NCBI RefSeq assembly: GCF_964340395.1
Contig: NC_135565.1
Location: forward strand, 20,473,709-20,537,708
DNA from: Glandiceps talaboti
Lineage: Eukaryota > Hemichordata > Enteropneusta > Spengelidae
Direction of reading: 5' to 3'
DNA length: 64,000 nt
The notes below the pieces were generated by a model. That model ran no database searches. It was not told the origin of the DNA and worked only from the letters and a program-made list of their open reading frames with translations. Position 1 is the first letter of the stretch. Every line of letters starts with the position of its first letter. A program made the translations under genes and the position numbers. Below, piece after piece: positions 34,852 to 64,000 of the stretch.

Positions 34852-35233
34852 GTGATGATGTACACTACAAAATGTTTGCGTCCACTCCTGCCCCCAGTCT
34901 AAAATACAGGCAAGTAACTTTTACGTCAATAACGACTATATTTTCATAATTTTAGAAGACAAAAATGTCGATTTTTGGCCAAAATACATGTAGGGTGTAG
35001 CCATTGCCATTAGTCAAGAAACTACCATTGTACCAAACAAGATAACTATTTCATGCTATGACACAATTACCGGCATTTTGTTGACTATTCCCTCTAAGGC
35101 AATAACCATGGGTATTTAGGTCAAATATTGACACTTTTGTCTTCTAAAATCATGAAAATACAGTCGTTATTGACGGAGAGGTTACTCACCTGTACTTTAG
35201 ACTGGACACAAGCAATTTGTACTTCATCACCAC
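34852..35233. mobile_element. Foldback element with ~130-bp inverted arms
   Basis: The left arm starts GTGATGATGTACACTACAAA and includes CGTCAATAACGACT and TTTTAGAAGACAAAA. The right arm is its imperfect reverse complement and ends GTACTTCATCACCAC. About 120 bp separate the arms. No coding capacity; a non-autonomous foldback/MITE-type insertion. Confidence 0.75.
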
Positions 35234-35239
35234 GCATGC

Positions 35240-36980
35240 GCTCTTAAGAGAAAGTCGTGAGCATTCTGCACGCTCTGCTCACGTTCAGCGCACATACGAG
35301 GAAAAAGTCACTCGTGGCCAACATTATCAAACACGCTAGATATTTGGCTCACGGCCACGAATAACTAAAATCTCATGAAAGTTTGCCCGCACACGAGAGC
35401 AATAAGCTTCAGCAAATTACCAGGAGTGAAAGTTTATAGTGTGCGCCTGGCTTTACGTATATAGATAGTCACTGCCTCTTGCTCTAGCTCTGAACATCAT
35501 GTAAGTAGACGCCCTCTTGTGGTTTCGGAACACTTACCCCTATGCAGGCAGATATCACAAATAACTACAAAAAGTAAAGACGAAATAAGTACTCACATAT
35601 TTTAGATTAACCTCTCAGAAGAGATCACAATGCACCCGTTCTTACGTTTCTAGTTTTGATTAGATTTTTCAGCGCACTAATAATATATGACGTTATGATT
35701 GGCCAATTCATTTCTACAATGGCAAGTGTGTGTCTAAACTGTAGCATTTTTGTTATCCCCAACGGAATTCTCGTTCTTCCGCTACACTTCAAATAAAGAA
35801 AAGCGCGTTAAGAACGGTGCCGTAAAAACAGGCCGTGGTTTGCGACGATGTCTCCAAATTAATTTTTCTTTAAAATTATTTCACCGTCCTGGAGAAACAT
35901 GTCATGTAGATACATATTAACTTATGTTAATTTAGCTTTTCGAAGAAGTGAAATTATTACCTAAAATATTTACCTACAAATTGCCCCCCCCCCAAAAAAA
36001 AATAAAAAAAATAAGCACTTTCTGGTCAAGATGGTGTTTGCAAAACTGATAAATTATTGCCCAAAAGGGTCTCAATGGCCTAAAAAATTGCCGTTAAAAA
36101 AATCCTGCACTTCTAGGAGAACTCCCCTTGAACCCCATGAGTGGTGGACATATCCCCATCTCAAGCTCTTCCACCTACTTGTTACTGAAAAATTCAACCC
36201 TGTATGAATGTTTGTTTTGTGCAAGACAAACAGTCACAATGAAGAATACCTGTTATGTAATGACATGGGGGGGGGGGGGGTAAGTTTTAGAAATAAGTGA
36301 TGGGGGAGGGTCAAGCTTTAAGTTTTACAGAGAGGAGGTCAGACATTTTGTGAGCCCCAGAAAATCACCGACCCACCCCAGGACGGAGAAAATGATATCA
36401 TTTTCAACTTGAAAGACAACTTGTTGTGAAATCAAGTATATTGCGCCACCAACGGCCAAGAGTGGCAAGAAATCACGAATCACCCATTTAGTTCAGCTGC
36501 CTGTCAAGCTTGCTTTAAACATGGATGAAATAATCACATAAAAATCCACATTAATCTAGCAGTCTTTTTCACCAAAATCAAATCAAACGACCTTTAATAG
36601 AGAGATGTTTTGTTTTGAGTCTGGACTGTCACTCGTGGGAGGGGGTTGACCGATATGATGTGTGAGGGCGCCCTGTCATGACGTATCTTACAACACAGAA
36701 TATCACCAAACACTTTCTCTGAAAACTTGATTACAAATAAATCCACACTCATATATATGGTGTCATATAAAGAACACACACGCTAACTGTATGTTTGAAT
36801 GGTATACATCTCATTACAAAACCAGGAGGCCGATGATATTCATATACATGTAAGTAATCATAATATAGTACACAGTGAAAAGTATTACATCACCACAGTG
36901 AATAAACGTATATTTTGCTGCTGTGTAAATATTACTGAAGGGAAAAATTTAAATCAATAATTAAAATCAAATTGATTTTT
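35240..36980. other. Spacer, no gene seen
   Basis: A GC-richer stretch (35236-35470) with an inverted TCGTGGCC...GGCCACGA pair, poly-C/poly-A and poly-G runs near 35980 and 36268, and a MITE-like core at 36650-36695. No reading frame that I would call. Confidence 0.45.
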
Positions 36981-36984
36981 TGGT

Positions 36985-37345
36985 CCGTACTTTAAGAATC
37001 AGCGCCCTCAACGGCGATCACGATTTCAACCTGTTTTGTACTTATTGTGGATAATATTAACCACTGATTAACAAATGCAATGTCTAAATATTGGTGTAAC
37101 AATTTTCAGGGAATATATTGTGATTGTCTGATCGAAAAATGATACTCCAGTTACATCTAGGTACAATTTTAACATTGGTGACAGATTCAAAATCTAGTCA
37201 AGATTTAAACTTGTCACTACACTACCTACAGATAATATTGACCACTAATTATTAGATACAATGTCTCTTTGTAAGTAACTGACCAATTTGTAATGAATAT
37301 ACTTTGATTATTTGATGCAGAGATTTCCCATTTGAAGCTAATGCA
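36985..37345. mobile_element. Dispersed repeat, one full and one partial copy
   Basis: The full copy (36985-37175) is homologous to 30850-31035. A second partial copy follows at 37210-37345 with GATAATATTGACCACTAATT. Confidence 0.5.
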
Positions 37346-37951
37346 GACACATTCATTCTTTAGGCTATCGACTACCTCGTATGGTATACCCCCCCCCCCC
37401 TCTCCCATTTCTCGGCCACAGACCCCCTGATATAAGTTCTGGTCACAACCTAATAAGAAACATCAAGTTGAAACGCTACATCATTCGCATTCTCCTAGCA
37501 GTATTTCACTATTGCCTCGTGGGACGTAGCAGACATGCAGATGTACTAGATTGTCAATTAATATTCATGACTCCTAAGTGCTTATTACCAACAAATAAAT
37601 AGTCAAGAATATTTATTGTTTATCTAATACATATGCACATCTGCTAAGTCCAATGATGGAACAAAGGACCACTGCTCGAACAGTGGAGGTAATAAAAGGC
37701 AATCGCGTGGTAAATCTGACCACACTTTTTAAGAGCAATCAATTTATATCAGGCCGCACTGTATTTTTTCATATAGGAAATAATTTCGTCTTGCATTAGT
37801 AAATGAAGCTAAAGGTAGATGAACTTAAATTAAAATTTGGTCATTTAATTTCTTTCAGGTTTTCGTCGTTAAATTATTGAATTGTCATGATTTATCTAAT
37901 CCATGATGAGCTTTTTGTGTTTGATAATTACAAAGATTGATTTTATTGACA

Positions 37952-38148
37952 GTAGATCGCACCATATTTTTAACAATGAGTTGGAATTTGGTTCCAAGTG
38001 ATATAGTTCAATCATTCATACTACAGTTGTCAGGGATTCTCACATGTTTTGACAGTAGATCGCTAATCTGTGTTGAACAATTACTTGGAATTTGGCCAAA
38101 TGACCAATATAATTCAATCACCCGTACTGCAGTTGTCAAGGGTTACCA
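37952..38148. repeat. Two tandem ~97-bp repeats
   Basis: Two diverged units, both beginning GACAGTAGATCGC and ending near GTACTGCAGTTGTCA or its variant CATACTACAGTTGTCA. Confidence 0.75.
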
Positions 38149-38279
38149 TGTCTAAGTTCGAGAATTTACTACACGTCCTTAGTAGTCATACCATGTCACT
38201 AACTTATACAATCACGTGATCTGTCAAATTGCGGTGATATCAAATAAAATTAATTATCATTGATTGAAATGTACCAGTT

Positions 38280-38420
38280 TGTACCACTGTCAGCAAACAA
38301 CTCTACGCTCATAACTTTAGACTGTCAACTTTGGTCTATTTTATACGTGTACCCGTGTTAGCAAACAATTGCCTACGCTCATAACTTTAGACTATCAACT
38401 TTGGTCTATTTCATACGTGT
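38280..38420. repeat. Two tandem ~72-bp repeats
   Basis: Both units carry TACGCTCATAACTTTAGACT, TCAACTTTGGTCTATTT and ATACGTGTA. Confidence 0.85.
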
Positions 38421-39023
38421 AGCACAGACTAGGGACGTTGTAGATACATTGCATGTAGTGTGCTTCATTTGCATAAACGTTTACCTAAAATCATGTTTTA
38501 GGTTGTTGAACTTGTCTTCTGAGTCTGACTTTATTTAAAGCTTACCTTAGACACAATCAATCACAGGTGTATACGTAAAAGCAGCAACTAACTTCTATAT
38601 ATAGCAATTCGTATTAACCATATAATGTACAATATGTAAAGTAATATTACACATATTGCAACAACCCCCACATTGTCGCAAATCAGAGCTGTTATTTCTT
38701 CCTCAATTAACACTGACTGTGCGGTACGTCGTGGACAGTGCCGTAAAAGAGACAGTGATTTACGACGATGTAACCACAAGGTGTTAAGGTCATTTATCAG
38801 TAATGATTCAAGTCCAACGACAACATTGAGTCATTGAGTAAAGATTCTTTCCTGCTTATGATTTCATAACGACAGTAAAATGTTGAACTTGAAACGATTG
38901 TACTACCAGAATTAGTTGGAACGATGTAACCATTTAGAACAGACCACATGCAGTATGTAGAACCAGGGACGTCCCTGGAAGAACACTAGTATTCTTCTAG
39001 GGTTAAAGGAGGTCACGGAAATA

Positions 39024-39101
39024 CCGTTTCCACAGGGATTTGAATACGTGACCTCCCAACTTCTAGTTCTTAGTTTTAACCACTTCTCCGTAGGGCGAAA
39101 A
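39024..39101 (-). mobile_element. tRNA-like SINE remnant or tRNA pseudogene
   Basis: Read on the minus strand it begins GCCCTACGGAGAAGTGGTTA, an acceptor/A-box-like region, and ends with GTATTCAAATCCCTG, a B-box-like T arm (GTTCAAATCC type). The cloverleaf is degenerate and no confident anticodon can be read, so a tRNA-derived SINE fragment is more likely than a functional tRNA. Confidence 0.45.
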
Positions 39102-39748
39102 AATCCCGTTTGAAATGATGATTTGGAGAGCTGCTGATATGCTGATTAGTTATAAGATGGGCCTTTTCAGCATACGATTGAATGTGTATTAATTCGGTGC
39201 GATAATCGCCCAGAAGTTAAGACACATGGTGAATTATCAGTGTAACTGATACCTTGGCAATTATACCATACACACGCCAAGATATTATCTATGAACAGAC
39301 TGTGTGGAAGTCCGCACCTGTAAGACCAAACCTCAATTTATGTCGATATTTGGTATGTCAACTTTGGCATACTAACGAATAGATATAGTTCACTGTATAT
39401 ATACAAGTGTAAAGTCAGGAAAAAAGAATTTACCAGCTTCCAAAGTTGTGCTTTCATTTGTTTTCACTAGGTGAGAGAGGTGGTCCTTAATTCAACGCAA
39501 TGAAAGCACCACAAGATTGACTTAAATACTAAATTTCAACCCCTGACATTTATTGATGAATGAAAAGTCTACTACAAACTGTACTCCACAATAAAATTGA
39601 AATATAATAGAAGGTCAGTTATACATGTATATCAATTAATAACGTAGATTAACCTGGCATCTAAAACTGTATAACTGAATTTCAATATGATATCATGTAA
39701 ATTAATGTACACAACTTTCATCATGATCACATGAAAGAATAGCAATAA

Positions 39749-39965
39749 TTGTATTGTATTGTATTGTATTGTATTGTATTGTATTGTATTGTATTGTATT
39801 GTATTGTATTGTATTGTATTGTATTGTATTGTATTGTATTGTATCATAGTGTAGTGTAGTGTAGTGTAGTGTAGTGTAGTGTAGTGTAGTGTAGTGTAGT
39901 GTAGTGTAATGTAATGTACATTGCAGTGCAGTGTAGTGTAGTGCAGTGCAGTGTAGTGTAGTGTT
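39749..39965. repeat. (ATTGT)n then (AGTGT)n pentanucleotide microsatellites
   Basis: About 19 ATTGT-phase units to about 39843, switching abruptly to AGTGT units and decaying GCAGT variants. The second array looks like a mutated pentanucleotide that then expanded. A related (ATTGT)n tract is at 42416-42479. Confidence 0.92.
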
Positions 39966-40244
39966 TCATGTCATTATGTGACTTCATGACATGGCTTTGT
40001 AGTCAGATGACCTGATGTGACCTGGTTATCTGTGTGAACTATGTTCTAGTTTATCGTGTCCTTGTACCAGGCTGAGCAAATACCACTAGTTAGACCAAAC
40101 CTATCGACAGATATCTGGAGTAGAGACAACTCCCATGTAGACTGAATGATACACTTATTATCGAGTGACTAAACTGATATCCAAATGTTTGACATATTTT
40201 AGGTTTAGGTTTTTCCTACACTTCTAAAGCACAGCTACATATTA

Positions 40245-40247
<3 letters not shown>

Positions 40248-40321
<74 letters not shown>
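40248..40321. repeat. (CT)n microsatellite
   Basis: About 35 CT units preceded by a C run, roughly 260 bp before the copy B homology starts. Confidence 0.92.
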
Positions 40322-40325
<4 letters not shown>

Positions 40326-40879
40326 CGTCGTTTTCTCTGTCTGTCCATCTATGTGTCCCTATCTCACTCCATCTTTTCCTTTCCCCGCCTCTCTCTCTGC
40401 ATGGTTCAATTTCATGTCCATCAAGTTGGGTTTCTAATGAGCATATCGAATACTCCAGAAAATCATATCAAATATAACTTTTCAGCAAATAATTAATAGT
40501 CTGAAATGTTTCAAAATGTTAATAAGAACATGGCATAGTTTTAAACCACATTCTGTGCAAGTTAAGTCATATTACTCTACAAGCAAAGAGTTAAGAATAA
40601 CGTGCATGTGAAACGAACTGAAAGTTTTCAACTAGCCAAAACAATCTAATCTATAAATTTCAAGTAGACAGCAGAAATGATATCGTCTCTTGATTTATAG
40701 GATATATACAACTACACACGTAGACATGTCAAAGTATAACTATTTATTTGTTTCAATAATCTATGCAAAGTTTACAAGTTAAAAATTAATTTGTGTACTA
40801 GACTAGTTTATTCACTTAATTCTTCATTCGACTAGCGGCGATCATACAGTTAACATATATACCTTTAGTCGTACCAAAT

Positions 40880-41147
40880 TACCTCCTTGTGGTATTCACA
40901 CTTTGATAGCACTGTGTCGTTACTTTTGCAACTGTCGGGACCTTCCGATCGTAATTGCGTGTTTTATAAACCATCTAAGACGTGAATGTGAGCAACTACT
41001 GTTATTGTCAATTTCTATTTCATCGATGGGCATACCAGATATGCAGATATACGTTCTGAAGACTGGACAAGACGTTACCAACATCGGATTCTAAGGAATC
41101 ACAAATTTCCATATTTGTGAAATCACCAAAGTTAGGACAACGTAAAG
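40880..41147 (+). other. Putative 5' noncoding exon of copy B gene (left edge unknown)
   Basis: Homologous to 300-566, with the same GTAAAG|GTGAGT donor at 41147/41148. The reading frame that is open in copy A is shifted and terminated here, which supports a noncoding exon. Confidence 0.4.
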
Positions 41148-41824
41148 GTGAGTTATATAATAAATAAGTGCTGCTATACTAGGACTGTATTGAACTAGGT
41201 ATAGAAAACAGTAGTCCTCCAAGATGTAAAGTTACCTTGAAGTTTTGAGCAATAAATCTTTATTTTTTAAAGAGTTATTGCTAAACGTTAATCAAACTTA
41301 GAGAACTGTTCTAACTATTGCATATTTTCTACTCCTCTTGTAAAGGTAAGTTAGCTTGTTTTGTACAGGCATAACACGTAATATCAATAGTTTTAACCTG
41401 GTATTTAACTTTAAGGAGTAGAGAAATTTGACGACTTATTAGAGACAATATTTAAACGTACCGGTGCAGGTTTATGTGGCCGATTACTATGATAGTCGTC
41501 CAATGATTGATTTGTCGATGTAGCAATATAAATTCGAGGAACACCTCATCCACACAAAACTTCCGTCTTTTATCCAATAATAATCATCAAATAACTCAAC
41601 CTTGTCCTAAACTGCGACAGAGACTATACTCTGCCAATGTGAAGTACTGTAATACAGAGACAAACCTCGTTTCCCCTAGGGGAATGAATCACAGCCGGAT
41701 TATTCTTATGTTGTCGGTTTGAATATAAACCAGACAGAAAGAAAATCAGGGTCAAATTCGACCTTCTGTCAGCTTATTCGTTTTGATGATCAAACCGTCA
41801 GAAGGATAATAGGCCGATATTCGT

Positions 41825-41859
<35 letters not shown>

Positions 41860-42592
41860 GAAAGTCGACCTACCCCCACCCCTGTGTCTCTACTAAATCC
41901 AAACAGACCGATTATATATGTCTTTCTTTCTGTCTGTTTTATAATCAACCCGCATTTTCTGTCTGTCTCTTTCAGTCAATCAGACAGTGGAAAATTTACC
42001 ACCCCATCCCAATGTCTCGACTACATTTAGGCAGACAGATTTAAATTGGGCCGATTTTTCTTTCTGTCTGTTTGATAATCGACTACAACAGGCAGAACAA
42101 GGTTGGGTTGCATTTTCTGTCTGTCTGTTTGATCATAGACCCCTTCCACTTGGTGGACGGTCTATGGTTTGATAATCGACTACAACACTTGAAGCAAAAC
42201 GAGTTTTGGTTGCATTTTCACATCTGCAGTTCGTCACTGCAGATCGAATAATCGACAAGACTCAAAACATTCATCATTAACGTTGATCTGATTTTAAGAA
42301 TTTGCTAGTCTCTTGAATTTTTGAAAAATAGAATTTTGCATTTCTTTTAGAAACGCGTTTCCTTGCCTGTTTTTTTATTTCACTTCCACACTTAGACTTT
42401 TTTGGACAACAATGATTGTATTGTATTGTATTGTATTGTATTGTATTGCATTGTGTTGTGTTGTATTGTATTGTATTGTCGGTAATTTTACTTGTTAATG
42501 CTTGTGACTTGAGAGTTGGACAAAATCATTCGTTCTGTCTACTGTCCATCCATTGATAGCATACATGTATCTGTCTCCCATCATCTCAATAG
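41148..42592 (+). other. Copy B intron 1 with microsatellites, no gene seen
   Basis: Contains a (CTGT)n tract at 41825-41862 with degenerate CTGT/GTCT words to about 42130, the inverted CATAGACC...GGTCTATG pair at 42134-42166, and an (ATTGT)n tract at 42416-42479. Reading frames here are driven by the CTGT repeat. Confidence 0.6.
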
Positions 42593-42599
42593 GAAAACC

Positions 42600-61873
<19,274 letters not shown>

Positions 61874-61878
<5 letters not shown>

Positions 61879-61981
61879 AGAAATCTACTTTACACTACGG
61901 TGTACATTTTACAATAAAAAAAATTATTTTATTATTTTTAGTGAAATTCTCAGAGAATTTTATTGAATATAGGATAATAAA
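61874..61981 (+). terminator. Candidate polyadenylation signals, copy B
   Basis: An AATAAA overlaps the stop codon at 61874-61879, and a second lies near 61976, as in copy A. Confidence 0.45.
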
Positions 61982-63510
61982 GAGATGTGATGTCAACAAC
62001 ACTTTAATCTTGTAAACAACATTGTCTGCACAAAAATATTCTCTAGTTTGCATATTTTGAGAATTTTTTTTGAATAAAAAACACTCTACATGTGCGTCGC
62101 TATATTTTGTGATGTTTCTTATGATATTTGTAAACATTTTGGAGAATGTTTTGGTGCAGAACTAGAGGAATATTGGATTTTTCATATGTTGAACGTTGTG
62201 ACGTCACAATTTGTATTTACCGCGTCGTTACGATACGACAGCCATTACCATTAGACTGATCAAGTATTTATTTATTTTCACACTTTCTGATAAAAATTAT
62301 GACTGGAAATGACACTACACAGGTGTCGCTACATTTACTGATGTACACTAAAACATTTTTGGATAAATCCAAGAATATTTTGTGACACAATTTGAGTATT
62401 TTTGAAGTAACACATGTAAACCGGTCATGACGTCCGGACTTCAACATATGCTATTTCCATCTGAGAATTTCACATTGGCCGTAAAACTACTTGTGTGTGC
62501 AGAATAATTATAAAACCTTACCTGTACATTCTTTGATGTTAGTTGATTATGTTGTGTAAAGTTGATTTCATTTGGATGTCACTGGACGGCTGTTATTTGA
62601 TGATAAAACTTGGAAACACTGAGTGCGTTCATCACTCAACGGATTCCATTTTGCAAATGAGCTGCCGTTTGATGTAGTCACGAGAGGGCGCTATAACACT
62701 TTCAGTTACTAAGTATCAGGCGCTTGTCGCAATCGTGATTTGTACAGTAGAAGTACCGTGTAGCCTTTTATTACACTGATTATTGGAATGTGAATATTGA
62801 ATTCGTTACTGATTTAAAGTATATAGACACGGAATGTACATGTTTAGAATTTAGAAAAACCCTAACTTTGTAAATTTAATGTTCTGAAAGCTGTGTAAAA
62901 TTATTTATCAAAATTATATGTAATTATCTACTTACAATATCAAGAAGCAGTGTAACTTCGAACTTTTAGAGAGCTCAAAAAGTCATTGGGGGTTTTGTAA
63001 GAAGTTCAACATATTCCCACATTTTTATATACAATTATTTGTGTTATTTTAAACTTTGAATTCCACTTTTTACAAGTAAAATATTTAAACCCCTTGTATT
63101 AAAACTTGATGACTTTACCTTGGTCTGACTAATGATTTAAAGTGGATGTTAATATCTTTGACATTTTTTATTACGTCATATCGTCATTGTATTTGAATTT
63201 CTTGCCAACCACAAAACGAGTGGTCACATTAAATTTTATTTTCATTTGTATTTCTGACAATAACTAAAATGAATTTTGTTTTATAATGTATTTATCGAGT
63301 GTTAATTTTGTTTTACTTTTTAAAGTTTTAGTGTTGATAATAATTATCAAAATTATAATATTAAAACAATTTTATAAAACATTTTAGATGTTGTCATACA
63401 TTTACTATACTATTATCTTATTTGTGTTAGTTTGAATAGATGCACAGTATGGTAGACGTAATAACGTATATGGTATCAACGAGGAACCTGTTTGAATGAA
63501 TGCACAGTTT
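61880..63510. other. Conserved 3' flank of copy B, no gene seen
   Basis: Nearly identical to 22523-24182, including the TGACGTCA at 62199-62206. No conserved reading frame. Confidence 0.5.
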
Positions 63511-63811
<301 letters not shown>

Positions 63812-64000
63812 TGAGCACGATCTATGAGATGGATGATATCAGTGCTGGAGAGGGCAGATTTGAAATTGTCTGTTGACTTGGATTGTTGAATGGACAGTGG
63901 TAAGAGATTCTATTTCGGAAGTGTCCGAGGAATAAGTGAATATTTATAACATTTTGTTTTTTTTGAAGTTGTGTTGGTGTTACAATATGTAGATATGAAA

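Noticed and set aside
41719-42172. Reading frames with CLSV repeats
   Set aside because: Produced by the CTGT microsatellite; no conservation in copy A.
42516-42599. Upstream in-frame ATG for the copy B protein
   Set aside because: These 28 codons lie in intron 1 before the conserved acceptor at 42592 and have no counterpart in copy A.

Overview
The window is animal nuclear DNA and looks like a marine invertebrate. It is AT-rich, carries spliced genes with GT-AG introns, and holds many long unbroken microsatellites and minisatellites. The domain mix (TRADD-N-like, NHL propeller, GT4-like glycosyltransferase fold) fits expanded invertebrate innate-immune gene sets such as those of lancelets, hemichordates, molluscs or cnidarians. 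I cannot name the phylum from sequence alone.

The main feature is a large segmental duplication. Copy A runs from base 1 to at least ~24,595; copy B runs from ~40,578 to the window end. Both copies are cut by the window edges. Each carries one plus-strand gene with the same six-exon structure: a noncoding 5' exon, a ~1.29-kb exon for a GT-B (GT4-like) glycosyltransferase domain that has lost its EX7E glutamates, a 63-nt linker exon, a 375-nt TRADD-N-like exon, a 522-nt coiled-coil exon, and a last ~0.81-kb exon for an NHL-type beta-propeller. The reconstructed CDS is 1,018 codons plus stop in both copies, every coding intron is phase 1, and neither copy has a visible break. The coiled-coil plus NHL half resembles a TRIM protein, but RING/B-box are replaced by GT-B plus TRADD-N. 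I read the pair as a candidate family of receptor- or adaptor-like proteins.

The intron before the NHL exon is 12.4-13.9 kb and is largely satellite: a 70-bp array, a very large 32-bp array (about 145 copies in A, 193 in B), a TACA microsatellite, a 42-bp array whose units carry abutting acceptor/donor splice motifs, and a cluster of X-box-like palindromes. The arrays differ greatly in copy number between A and B although the flanking DNA is almost identical.

Divergence between the copies is very uneven. The TRADD-N core is nearly identical. The GT-B exon is only about 55-60% identical in protein. In the NHL exon almost every nucleotide difference changes an amino acid. This suggests a conserved signalling centre between two fast-evolving ends.

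The spacer (~24.6-40.57 kb) has no convincing gene. It contains a 40/44-bp minisatellite, a hAT-like MITE, a ~380-bp foldback element, a tRNA-like SINE remnant, octamer-motif repeats and other dispersed repeats.
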